From positions 1,798,001 through 1,862,000 of the forward strand of contig NZ_CP096883.1 in the NCBI RefSeq assembly GCF_023273895.1: a stretch of DNA of 64,000 nt. The letters run 5' to 3'. Shown one piece after another: positions 51,295 through 59,645 of this stretch (position 1 is the stretch's first letter; every line of letters begins with the position of its first letter). This DNA is from Sphingobacterium sp. PCS056 (GTDB lineage Bacteria > Bacteroidota > Bacteroidia > Sphingobacteriales > Sphingobacteriaceae). The translations under genes and the position numbers were made by a program. The notes beneath the pieces were generated by a model, which was given only the letters and a program-made list of their open reading frames with translations, was not told where the DNA came from and did no database searches.

Positions 51295-51302
51295 CAAATA
51301 TA
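51295..51302 (-). promoter_or_regulatory. -7 element of the beta-barrel/GLPGLI unit
   Basis: TATATTTG on the minus strand, 23 bases before the ATG at 51271. It matches TAnnTTTG exactly; the -33 box is weak. Repeats of TTAACAAT lie further upstream (51360-51380). Confidence 0.45.
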
Positions 51303-51461
51303 GAATATTAAGTGGGTCCGAATATTTCTGTAATCACAATGTTATAAAAACAAACAACTATTAACAATAATTAACAATAGACGTTGTTTTTACAACTAGA
51401 ATAGACAACAGTATAGTTTGCAAATAATAAATATTTCTTAGCTTTAAAAAAAATAGCCTGT

Positions 51462-51815
51462 ATGAATATCGAAGAGCTACGTGAATATTGTATAGCTAAG
51501 CCTGCAGTTACAGAAGAGCTTCCTTTTGGACCAGATACTTTGGTTTTTAAAGTTGCCGCTAAGGTTTTCCTGTTAGTTGGTTTAGATCAATTGGATAGTT
51601 TATCTTTTAATGTCAAATGTGATCCAGAGTATGCCATTACACTGAGACAAGAGTATGGACAGACCGTATTTCCTGGTTATCATATGAATAAGAAGCACTG
51701 GAACACTGTGCATGCAAATCGCGAATTGACAGATCAGAAGTTATTGGAATTAATTGATCATAGTTATGATCTTGTGTTTGCATCATTGCCTAAAAAGATA
51801 AAAGAAAATCTTTAA
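51462..51815 (+). CDS. MmcQ/YjbR-family DNA-binding-like protein
   Basis: A 117-residue small protein of the YjbR/CyaY-like fold: ELREYCIAKPAVTEELPFGPDTLVFKVAAKVFLLV at the N terminus, then GYHMNKKHWNTVHA and LIDHSYDLVFASLPKKIKENL at the end. All three are family hallmarks. Members are annotated as possible DNA-binding proteins, without a defined role. Single gene with no close neighbour on its strand. No exact promoter motif upstream; the nearest is TATAGTTTG. Confidence 0.9.
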   Translation: MNIEELREYCIAKPAVTEELPFGPDTLVFKVAAKVFLLVGLDQLDSLSFNVKCDPEYAITLRQEYGQTVFPGYHMNKKHWNTVHANRELTDQKLLELIDHSYDLVFASLPKKIKENL

Positions 51816-51901
51816 TAACAGTTGAATTTCCTTTAATTGTCAAGTTTTAGAGACAAGGGGCTTTTTTCTCCGCTAAATTTAAGTTGTTACCCCAACAATC
51901 T

Positions 51902-51909
51902 TAACTTTG
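51902..51909 (+). promoter_or_regulatory. -7 element of the PCMD lipoprotein gene
   Basis: TAACTTTG, an exact TAnnTTTG, about 60 bases before the ATG at 51971. An inverted repeat TTGTT-ACCCC-AACAA lies just upstream (51884-51898) and could be an operator in the spacer. Confidence 0.45.
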
Positions 51910-51970
51910 CGCCACGTTAATAATTCTCAATATACATTAACGATATTTTACACTAAAATATTAATTTATT

Positions 51971-53113
51971 ATGGAACAAAAACGAATTCTCTCGTTTATG
52001 ATTTGTATGATACTGCTTTTTGGATTGAATAGCTGTATTAAAGAAGAAGCACTGAATACAGAGGCTGATATAGAGCAAGCGAGCATTCCTAACGATGATT
52101 TAATGCTGAGTACAGCACCTTCTATTGGTAATAATACGATTATTTTCAAATTAAAACGTTTTTCAGGTACTTATCTTCATGCACCAGAATTTGTGGTAAC
52201 GTCAGGGGCGAGCATCTTACCTGAAAGCGGTACAGAACTTGATTTTTCAGTACCACAGCAATATATTGTTACTTCTCAAGATGGTGCCTGGTCAAAAACT
52301 TATACAGTCTCATTTGTCGTCGACGAAGGAGCAGATTTTTATGCTGCATTTGAAAATGCACAAGTTGTTGACACGGACAATCCTGTTGGTCATTATCATC
52401 AGTTTTTTGAATTGACAGCACAAGGTCAGAAAAAGTTCATATGGGAAACCGCAAATGAAGGCTATAATATTCTTGCTGGGACACTTGTTGGAGATGAAAA
52501 GGATCTTGTGCCATCTTTTTATCCAACTTCGCAGGTTACAGATGGTTATTTAGGTAAGGCCGCTAAATTAATGACGAAAGATACCGGTCCATTGGGTGGG
52601 ATGTTCGGTTCACCATTGGCTGCTGGTAATTTGTTCGTTGGAGAGTTTAGGTTGACTTTTCCTACGGTAAATTCTACTCGATTTGGTATTCCTTACAATA
52701 GCGATACTAATCCCATAGCATTAAAGGGCTTTTTTAAATACAAAGCTGGAGAAAAATTCCTAAATAACTCCAAAACATCACAGCTTACTCAAGACACCTG
52801 GGATGGATATGCAATTTTGTTTGAGAAGACAGCTGATTTAAATAAAAATTTCTTAACAGGTACACATGGTTTTAAAGATGCCCGTATTGTCAGCGTGGCT
52901 AGAATTGGTTCCAAAGAACAAATTGAAACGGATAAATGGACCGCATTTAATGTGCCTTTTTCTTTTGTGGATGGCAAAACTTTTGACCCAGCTAAAGAAT
53001 ATATGTATACTATAGTATTTAGTTCAAGTATAGAAGGAGATATTTTTAATGGTGCTGTAGGAAGTACTTTATTTATTGATGAGGTAGAGCTTGTTACAGG
53101 TCAAAAAAAATAA
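51971..53113 (+). CDS. PCMD-domain lipoprotein
   Basis: A 380-residue lipoprotein: the signal peptide ends in a lipobox (LFGLNSC, Cys 22). An immunoglobulin-like strand domain follows (about residues 45-120), and the PCMD (putative carbohydrate metabolism) domain fills the rest. Recognisable pieces are FYAAFENAQVVDTDNPVGHYHQFFE, YLGKAAKLMTKDTGPLGGMFGSPLAAGNLFVGEF, GFFKYKAGEKF and the closing GAVGSTLFIDEVELVTG. PCMD proteins sit on the cell surface in Bacteroidota and are thought to bind glycans, without proof. Its stop overlaps the start of a beta-barrel gene by one base. Confidence 0.85.
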   Translation: MEQKRILSFMICMILLFGLNSCIKEEALNTEADIEQASIPNDDLMLSTAPSIGNNTIIFKLKRFSGTYLHAPEFVVTSGASILPESGTELDFSVPQQYIVTSQDGAWSKTYTVSFVVDEGADFYAAFENAQVVDTDNPVGHYHQFFELTAQGQKKFIWETANEGYNILAGTLVGDEKDLVPSFYPTSQVTDGYLGKAAKLMTKDTGPLGGMFGSPLAAGNLFVGEFRLTFPTVNSTRFGIPYNSDTNPIALKGFFKYKAGEKFLNNSKTSQLTQDTWDGYAILFEKTADLNKNFLTGTHGFKDARIVSVARIGSKEQIETDKWTAFNVPFSFVDGKTFDPAKEYMYTIVFSSSIEGDIFNGAVGSTLFIDEVELVTGQKK

Positions 53114-53919
53114 TGATGAATATAAATAATAAAACTATTGTAATGAACAGAATACTCTATGTTGTAGCTATTTGTTTAATGGTTACCCAATATGCCCAGG
53201 CGCAAGACAGTACAGCTAACCGTGGTGCAAATTTTTTTAATACAAATATTGATTACGCAGTACAGGCTCAATTTAGTGTAGGCGGTAGTAGTCCATTGGG
53301 TATGCCTCGTGAAATAAGAAAGATTGAAAGTTTTAATCCCGGGTTTAGTTTTGGTTTAGAAGCAAACGCTACTAAATGGATACATGAAAATGGAAAATGG
53401 GGAGTGCGATTAGGACTTCGCTTTGAAGAAAAAGGAATGAAGACCAATGCCCGTGTTAAGAATTATCTAACAGAAGTGGTTAAGGATAATTCAAAAGTAA
53501 GAGGTTACTATACTGGAAAAGTACAGACAAATGTGAGTAATACATATTTTACTATACCTGTTTTGGCTGTTTATAAACTTTCGGATAAATGGAATTTATA
53601 TGGAGGTCTCTATTTTTCAAGATTGATTGACAATACATTTGATGGATATGTATCGGATGGTTATTTAAGACAAAATAAGCCAACAGGAACAAAAATATCG
53701 TTTGAAGACGGAAGTCAGGCCACATATGATTTCTCGGACAATGTTCGGAAATTTCAATGGGGTACCCAACTTGGGACAGAATGGAAAATGAATAAACATT
53801 TTAAATTATTGACAGACCTTACATATAGCTTCAATAATATTTTAGAAAAAGATTTCAACTCGATCGATTTCAGTATGCATAATATTTACCTTAACGTAGG
53901 TTTTGGTTATTCTTTTTAA
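53113..53919 (+). CDS. Outer membrane beta-barrel protein (PorT-like)
   Basis: A 268-residue protein whose signal peptide starts at an internal Met (residue 11, MNRILYVVAICLMVTQYAQAQ); the upstream ten codons are probably untranslated or removed. Alternating strand patterns such as FGLEANATKWI, GVRLGLRFEEKGMK, NLYGGLYFSRLID and the C-terminal LNVGFGYSF (terminal Phe) fit a small outer membrane barrel. It overlaps the PCMD gene by one base, giving a translationally coupled lipoprotein-barrel pair. Function unknown. Confidence 0.82.
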   Translation: MMNINNKTIVMNRILYVVAICLMVTQYAQAQDSTANRGANFFNTNIDYAVQAQFSVGGSSPLGMPREIRKIESFNPGFSFGLEANATKWIHENGKWGVRLGLRFEEKGMKTNARVKNYLTEVVKDNSKVRGYYTGKVQTNVSNTYFTIPVLAVYKLSDKWNLYGGLYFSRLIDNTFDGYVSDGYLRQNKPTGTKISFEDGSQATYDFSDNVRKFQWGTQLGTEWKMNKHFKLLTDLTYSFNNILEKDFNSIDFSMHNIYLNVGFGYSF

Positions 53920-53990
53920 ACAGATTGAGATGGATTTCCTGATTGATCATTGTCAAAAGAGAAATCAAGATTTTAATGATGTTAAAAATT

Positions 53991-54027
53991 AAAAATGGCC
54001 TATTAAATTTTTAACAGGCCATTTTTA
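53991..54027. terminator. Bidirectional terminator after the PCMD/barrel pair
   Basis: Stem AAAAATGGCCT/AGGCCATTTTT (53991-54001 with 54016-54026), with A and T ends, between two convergent genes. Confidence 0.85.
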
Positions 54028-54081
54028 ATTTCGGATTAACAGTTTGTTTGAAAGATTGATCTTCCTTTTGGAAAAGATAAC

Positions 54082-55044
54082 TTACATCTTCAAACCAATC
54101 TCTCGCAAACGTTCATCTAAATATTCACCTGCAGTATAATCAGGATAAGCCTTTGGATAGGTTTCGCTGATACAAGAATCTAAACAAGCTAAGCTCATTG
54201 ATGCTTTAGGATGTAAGAAGAAAGGAATAGAGAAACGCGAATTACCCATTAATTCACGCGGTGGATTAACGACACGGTGTGTAGTCGACTTTAACTTGTT
54301 ATTTGTTAAGCGCTGCAACATGTCACCAACATTGATAACGATATCTTCGCCTTTGGCTTTAATAGGAAACCATTCACCATCCTTTGTCATAACCTCAAGT
54401 CCGTCAGCACTCGCGCCAATTAATAAAGTAATTAAATTGATATCTTCGTGTGCTCCGGCACGAACAGCATCAGGTGCTAATTCATCTGGATTTTGGATCG
54501 GAAAGTAATGGATTGCCCGTAAAATAGAGTTACCGTTTATAACGAATTTTTCGAAATAATCTTCTTCTAGTTCCAAATAAGTTGCAATTGCTTTTAATAG
54601 CTCGCGACCAGTATCTTCTAGTTTTTTATATACTTCGGCGGTGATCTCACTGAATCGAGGTAATTCGGCAACTTCCGGATTATCAGGGAAATCAGTTTTA
54701 CTATATTCTTCTCCAACGATTGTTTGTCCTCTTTGCCAAAATTCTTTCAAATCTGGAGTCGTCGAATCTTTTGCTTTTTCACGACCTTTTGTTGTATACC
54801 CTCTTTGTCCGGCAAGTTCAGGAAACTCATATTTCAATTTTGTTTCTGTCGGTAATGAGAAGAATGCAGGTACGATTTGATACAATTCGTCTATTAATTC
54901 TTTTGATAGACCATGATTAGCAATAGTAACGAAACCAGTTTCGTTAAAAGCTTTTCCAATGTCTTGGATAAATTGACCGCGTTGTTCTGAATTCCCCTCA
55001 GTAAAGTTTAACAAGTCAAGTCTCGGTATATTAACTAAAGCCAT
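54082..55044 (-). CDS. Isopenicillin N synthase-like 2OG-Fe(II) oxygenase
   Basis: A 320-residue DIOX-family oxygenase. The DIOX N-terminal domain (MALVNIPRLDLLNF...FGTGFVTI-like ETGFVTIANHGL) precedes the jelly-roll core. Iron ligands are H199, D201 (AGAHEDINLITLL) and H256 (STTHRVV); R270 with S272 (NSRFSIPFFLHP) binds 2-oxoglutarate. Bacterial members of this family hydroxylate diverse small molecules, and the true isopenicillin N synthase function is unlikely here. A TACCTTTG -7 element lies 19 bases upstream. It is divergent from the MarR-fad operon. Confidence 0.9.
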   Translation of the reverse strand: MALVNIPRLDLLNFTEGNSEQRGQFIQDIGKAFNETGFVTIANHGLSKELIDELYQIVPAFFSLPTETKLKYEFPELAGQRGYTTKGREKAKDSTTPDLKEFWQRGQTIVGEEYSKTDFPDNPEVAELPRFSEITAEVYKKLEDTGRELLKAIATYLELEEDYFEKFVINGNSILRAIHYFPIQNPDELAPDAVRAGAHEDINLITLLIGASADGLEVMTKDGEWFPIKAKGEDIVINVGDMLQRLTNNKLKSTTHRVVNPPRELMGNSRFSIPFFLHPKASMSLACLDSCISETYPKAYPDYTAGEYLDERLREIGLKM

Positions 55045-55063
55045 ACGTTTATGTTTGTTTGTA

Positions 55064-55071
55064 CAAAGGTA
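55064..55071 (-). promoter_or_regulatory. -7 element of the 2OG oxygenase gene
   Basis: TACCTTTG on the minus strand, an exact TAnnTTTG, 19 bases before the ATG at 55044. Confidence 0.45.
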
Positions 55072-55269
55072 ACCGATTTAATTTTGAATATAAAAACACA
55101 AATGTGAATAACTGTAAGGGTGTTTTGTTTAAGTTGTTGGTTTATAGTTGTTAAAAGTTTTCCACATTTTGATAATGTGGCATATTGTCAATTATAATCG
55201 GTATTTTAATAACTTGGTAAGGCACTATTCATTTCCGTCAAATATTTATTAAAAATTTAATATTAACTA

Positions 55270-55300
55270 TTTGAAATCCAAAAAAAATAAATTAGATTTG
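55270..55300 (+). promoter_or_regulatory. Promoter of the marR-fadN-fadA operon
   Basis: TTTG at 55270-55273 and TAGATTTG at 55293-55300, spaced 19 bases apart, form the best -33/-7 match in the window. The transcript should start near 55305, inside the inverted repeat described next. Confidence 0.65.
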
Positions 55301-55324
55301 TTATGCTTGCATAGTAAATAACAA
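55298..55324. promoter_or_regulatory. Candidate MarR operator over the promoter start site
   Basis: TTGTTAT (55298-55304) and ATAACAA (55318-55324) form an inverted repeat with a 13-base spacer that contains TATGC-TT-GCATA (55302-55313). It overlaps the end of the -7 element and the expected start site, a classic place for repression, 8 bases before the marR ATG. Confidence 0.5.
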
Positions 55325-55332
55325 AGCGGATT

Positions 55333-55782
55333 ATGAGTCAAAATAAAACTATCGATTATTTTTTAAAAACAGGTTGGCAGACGATTGCTAATAAGTATAA
55401 TCAAATTGCTACGCAATATGGTTTTACACAAGCAGCTGGCTATATTTTAATAAATATTCATAAAGAAGGCACTCCAGTGTCACAAATAGCAAATCTAACA
55501 GGAGTGAAAACAACCAGTTTGTCTCGTGTGTTAAATAATTTAGAGAAGCTAGGATTTATTTATAGAGAAGCAAGTGCATCTGATAAACGATCAGTCAAAG
55601 TTTATCTAACAGAATTAGGCAAAGAAAAGAGAGAAGTTGCAAAAAATGTCGTGCGTAATTTTAATCAATATTTAGAAGATAACTTATCAGAGAAAGAGCG
55701 AGTTCAACTGATGAAATCTTTAACCAAATTAAATGAATTAGCGACTGCTTATCAAGAAGAAAACAGTACCATCGATCAATAG
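55333..55782 (+). CDS. MarR-family transcriptional regulator
   Basis: A 149-residue winged-helix regulator. The recognition region TPVSQIANLTGVKTTSLSRVLNNLEKLGFIYREASASDKRSVKVYLTELG (about residues 55-105) is standard MarR, including the DKR wing. It is the first gene of a unit with fadN (36 bases away) and fadA, so it probably controls beta-oxidation in response to an acyl-CoA or fatty acid, and its own promoter through the inverted repeat at 55298-55324. The ligand is inferred only from context. Confidence 0.92.
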   Translation: MSQNKTIDYFLKTGWQTIANKYNQIATQYGFTQAAGYILINIHKEGTPVSQIANLTGVKTTSLSRVLNNLEKLGFIYREASASDKRSVKVYLTELGKEKREVAKNVVRNFNQYLEDNLSEKERVQLMKSLTKLNELATAYQEENSTIDQ

Positions 55783-55818
55783 TAGACAACCATTATTGAT
55801 AATAAAACAATTAAATAA

Positions 55819-58245
55819 ATGAGTAGAAACATTAGAAAAGTAGCAGTATTAGGTTCTGGAGTAATGGGCTCTAGAATCGCTTGCCATTTTGCTAACATTG
55901 GTGCAGAAGTATTACTCTTGGACATTGCTCCAAAAGAATTACTACCAGCCGAGACAGCAAAAGGACTTACTTTGGAAAGTAAGATCGTGCGCAATCGAAT
56001 TGTCAATCAGTCTTTAGAAACGGCTGTCAAATCTAATCCATCTCCTATTTATAGTAAATCTTTTGTAAAAAGGATTGCAACAGGAAATTTTGATGATAAT
56101 ATGTCAGAGATCGCTTCTTGTGATTGGATTATTGAGGTTGTCGTGGAAAGATTGGATATTAAAAAATCTGTATTTGAACGTGTCGAGCAATACCGTAAAC
56201 CCGGTACTTTAATTACATCAAATACGTCAGGTATTCCGATACATTTAATGACAGAAGGTCGTTCAGAAGATTTTAAAGATCATTTTTGCGGAACTCACTT
56301 TTTCAATCCTCCACGTTATTTACCATTATTAGAAATCATTCCTACGCCACATACCAAGGTAGAAGTAGTTGATTTCTTATTAGAATTTGGAGATAAAATG
56401 CTAGGTAAAACAGTTGTATTGTGTAAAGATACTCCTGCATTTATCGGTAATAGGATTGGTGTCTATTCCATGTTAGCATTGACACATTTAGTTGAACCGC
56501 TTGGTTTGACTGTGGAAGAAGTAGACAAATACACTGGACCAGCAATGGGGCATCCTAAGTCCGCTACTTTTCGTACCGCTGATGTTGTTGGTTTGGATAC
56601 TTTAGTAAATGTTGCCAATGGACTTGCTCAAAATGCTCCCGATGATGAAGCCAAAGGTGTCTTTCAATTACCATCTTTCATAACCCAAATGGTTGAAAAT
56701 AAATGGTTAGGTGAAAAAACTAAAAAAGGATTCTACGAAAAAGTAAAAGATGCTTCCGGAAATTCGGAGATTCAATCTCTAAATCTCAAAACATTAGCAT
56801 TTGGACCACAAGAAAAAGTAAAATCAGCAACTCTTGAAGCAACAAAACAGGTAGAAGATATCCGCAAGCGAATGAAGGTATATGAACAAGGTAAAGATAA
56901 AGCAGGAGAATTATTTCGTGCCATGCATTACCCTTTGTTTGAATATGTTTCCAATCGTGTACCGGAGATTACGGATGATTTTTTCCGTATTGATGATGCC
57001 ATGCGCGCCGGATTTGGCTGGGAGATAGGTCCTTTTGAAGTCTGGGATGCCTTAGGAGTTAGAGAGACTATTGAGAAAATAAAATCAGAAGAAAAGCGCC
57101 TCCCTGGTCAACGTGGACAAGTAGCACCATGGGTTCATGATATGTTAGCCAGTGGTTGCGAGTCATTTTATAAGATTCAAAATGGTGTACGCCACTATTA
57201 TGATATTACCTCCAAATCATATAAACCTATTCCAGGAACAGAAGATCTGATTGTTTTAGATCACATTCGCGATAGTAAGACTATTTGGAAAAACTCAGGA
57301 GTTTCTATTATTGACTTAGGCGATGGTATTATCAATTGCGAATTCCATACCAAGATGAATACTATAGGTGGCGATGTGATTCAGGGAGTCAATAAAGCAA
57401 TTGATTTGGCAGAAAAAGAATACCGTGGATTGGTCATTTCTAATGAAGGGAAGAATTTTTCTGCAGGAGCAAATATCGGCATGATCTTCATGATGGCCGC
57501 TGAGCAAGATTACGATGAGCTCAATATGGCTGTTCGTGCCTTCCAAAATACCTCGATGCGTCTCCGCTATTCTTCCATTCCAGTAGTTGTAGCACCATTT
57601 CAAATGACATTAGGTGGTGGTTGTGAATTTTCTATGCATGCTGATTTTGTACAGGCGCATGCTGAAACCTATATGGGCTTAGTGGAGTTTGGTGTAGGTG
57701 TAATACCAGGAGGGGGCGGTACTAAAGAATTTGCTTTGCATGCTTCAGATGAATATAAAGACGATCAAATAGTTCAAAATACATTAAAAGATCGCTTTTT
57801 GACCATTGGAACAGCAAAGGTGTCAACCTCTGCTGTAGAAGCTTATGAACTAGGTTATTTACAAAAAGGTAAATATGCCATCACGATGAACAAAGCAAGG
57901 CTCATTGCTGATGCCAAAGAAAAAGCCTTAGAATTAGCTAATGCCGGATATATTCAACCTGCGCAACGGGCAGATATTAAAGTGTTGGGAAAACAAGGTT
58001 TAGGTATTGTATATGTAGGAGCAAGTTCAATGCGTGCAGGTAATTATATTTCAGATCATGATAAAAAGATTTCCGAAAAATTAGGAACTGTTTTATGTGG
58101 TGGTGAATTGTCGGAACCAACAGAAGTGTCTGAGCAATATTTGCTCGATCTTGAGCGTAAAGCTTTCTTAGAATTATGTGCCGAACGTAAAACCCTCGAA
58201 CGCATCCAATTTATGTTAACAAAAGGAAAACCGTTGCGAAATTAA
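55819..58245 (+). CDS. fadN: 3-hydroxyacyl-CoA dehydrogenase / enoyl-CoA hydratase (FadN type)
   Basis: An 808-residue bifunctional beta-oxidation enzyme. The N-terminal half is the NAD-binding dehydrogenase: KVAVLGSGVMGSRIACHFAN, then FCGTHFFNPPRYLPLLEIIPT (catalytic His) and KDTPAFIGNRIG. The C-terminal part, about residues 480-790, is the hydratase domain: NFSAGANIGM, TLGGGCEFSMHADF and MGLVEFGVGVIPGGGGTKEF with the catalytic Glu. This domain order (dehydrogenase first) is that of Bacillus FadN, not E. coli FadB. It lies between marR and fadA in one operon. Confidence 0.94.
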   Translation: MSRNIRKVAVLGSGVMGSRIACHFANIGAEVLLLDIAPKELLPAETAKGLTLESKIVRNRIVNQSLETAVKSNPSPIYSKSFVKRIATGNFDDNMSEIASCDWIIEVVVERLDIKKSVFERVEQYRKPGTLITSNTSGIPIHLMTEGRSEDFKDHFCGTHFFNPPRYLPLLEIIPTPHTKVEVVDFLLEFGDKMLGKTVVLCKDTPAFIGNRIGVYSMLALTHLVEPLGLTVEEVDKYTGPAMGHPKSATFRTADVVGLDTLVNVANGLAQNAPDDEAKGVFQLPSFITQMVENKWLGEKTKKGFYEKVKDASGNSEIQSLNLKTLAFGPQEKVKSATLEATKQVEDIRKRMKVYEQGKDKAGELFRAMHYPLFEYVSNRVPEITDDFFRIDDAMRAGFGWEIGPFEVWDALGVRETIEKIKSEEKRLPGQRGQVAPWVHDMLASGCESFYKIQNGVRHYYDITSKSYKPIPGTEDLIVLDHIRDSKTIWKNSGVSIIDLGDGIINCEFHTKMNTIGGDVIQGVNKAIDLAEKEYRGLVISNEGKNFSAGANIGMIFMMAAEQDYDELNMAVRAFQNTSMRLRYSSIPVVVAPFQMTLGGGCEFSMHADFVQAHAETYMGLVEFGVGVIPGGGGTKEFALHASDEYKDDQIVQNTLKDRFLTIGTAKVSTSAVEAYELGYLQKGKYAITMNKARLIADAKEKALELANAGYIQPAQRADIKVLGKQGLGIVYVGASSMRAGNYISDHDKKISEKLGTVLCGGELSEPTEVSEQYLLDLERKAFLELCAERKTLERIQFMLTKGKPLRN

Positions 58246-58272
58246 AATTTAAATCTCACATCTAAAAAAATT

Positions 58273-59448
58273 ATGGAAGCATACATTGTAGCAGGATATC
58301 GTACAGCAGTCGGGAAAGCTCCTCGTGGAGGATTTCGCTTTATGCGTGCAGATGATTTGGCCGCGGATGTAATCAAACATTTGGTCGCATCAGTTCCAAA
58401 TTTAAATAAAGAAGAAATTGACGATGTAATCGTTGGTAACGCAATGCCAGAAGCAGAACAGGGATTAAACGTAGGACGTTTAATCTCCTTAATGGGCTTA
58501 GAGACAGATAAAGTTCCAGGAGTGACTGTGAATCGTTACTGTGCATCAGGACTGGAGACCATAGCTACGGCAGTAGCAAAAATAAAAGCTGGTATGGCTG
58601 ATTGTATTATTGCAGGCGGTGTTGAAGTGATGTCTGGAATGCCTTTTGGAGGATGGAAAATTGTTCCAAATCCACAAGTGGCCAAAGAAAACCCAGATTG
58701 GTATTGGGGAATGGGACTCACTGCTGAAGCAGTTGCCAAAGAGTACCATGTCTCAAGAGAAGATCAAGATGCGTTTTCTTTAAAGTCACATCAAAAAGCA
58801 ATTGAAGCAATAAAAAATGGACACTTAAAAGATGGTATAGTTCCGATCACAGTAAAAGAAAACTATCTGAAAGATGGCAAAAAACTAGAAACAAGAGAAT
58901 ATATTGTCGATACAGACGAAGGCCCTCGTGCGGACTCTTCGATTGAAGCATTATCTAAGTTACGTCCTGTTTTTGCTGCTGATGGTGTTGTCACAGCCGG
59001 TAATTCATCCCAAACCTCAGATGGAGCCGCTTTCGTCTTGGTTGTTTCTGAGAAAAAAATGAAAGAATTAAATCTAAAGCCTATCGCTCGTCTAGTTAGT
59101 TATGCCGTGGCAGGTGTTTCCCCAAGAATTATGGGGATTGGACCTATTTTTGCGATACCAAAAGCCTTGGAAATGGCGGGGTTGAACAAAGAGGATATTG
59201 ATCTATTTGAATTGAATGAAGCATTCGCCTCACAGTCTTTAGCAGTAATTCGTGAATTAGGGCTCGATGAGGAAAAAGTCAATGTCAATGGTGGTGCCAT
59301 TGCATTAGGGCACCCACTTGGTTGTACGGGAGCAAAATTGACTGTTCAAGTGTTGAATGAGCTGAAGCGTAGAAATAAGAAATATGGTATGGTTACTATG
59401 TGTGTAGGAACTGGACAGGGAGCCGCCGGTATTTTCGAATTACTGTAG
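58273..59448 (+). CDS. fadA: Acetyl-CoA C-acyltransferase (thiolase)
   Basis: A 391-residue degradative thiolase completing beta-oxidation. C90 in NRYCASGLE is the acyl-accepting nucleophile; NGGAIALGHPLGCTGAKL supplies the active-site His, and MCVGTGQGAAGIFE near the end the second Cys. Length is normal. It follows fadN by 27 bases, so they are co-transcribed and likely form the multienzyme complex. A 197-base non-coding gap separates it from the acyl-CoA dehydrogenase gene. Confidence 0.95.
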   Translation: MEAYIVAGYRTAVGKAPRGGFRFMRADDLAADVIKHLVASVPNLNKEEIDDVIVGNAMPEAEQGLNVGRLISLMGLETDKVPGVTVNRYCASGLETIATAVAKIKAGMADCIIAGGVEVMSGMPFGGWKIVPNPQVAKENPDWYWGMGLTAEAVAKEYHVSREDQDAFSLKSHQKAIEAIKNGHLKDGIVPITVKENYLKDGKKLETREYIVDTDEGPRADSSIEALSKLRPVFAADGVVTAGNSSQTSDGAAFVLVVSEKKMKELNLKPIARLVSYAVAGVSPRIMGIGPIFAIPKALEMAGLNKEDIDLFELNEAFASQSLAVIRELGLDEEKVNVNGGAIALGHPLGCTGAKLTVQVLNELKRRNKKYGMVTMCVGTGQGAAGIFELL

Positions 59449-59645
59449 ACCAACAAAAATCAATAGAACCATAGTACGCATGCAGCAGCTTGTTAAAGAT
59501 GGGATGGATTACAGATCTCAGCATCGATTCAAATAAGTTATTGACAGAATAAGTAAATTCAACAAGAGTAAAAACATTTTTTTAAAAATAGAAGCAAAGA
59601 AAGAGGATCAAGTTCTTTAACCTTTGCTCTTTAATCAGAAAAATT

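Noticed and set aside
51341..51395. Inverted repeat around AAAAACAAACAAC...GTTGTTTTTAC with TTAACAAT repeats
   Set aside because: It is low-complexity A/T sequence in a divergent promoter region. It may be regulatory, but the pairing is imperfect and not distinctive enough to call.
59479..59535. 18-codon ATG frame in the gap between fadA and the acyl-CoA dehydrogenase gene
   Set aside because: Too short to judge, with no ribosome site or family match. A gene cannot be supported.
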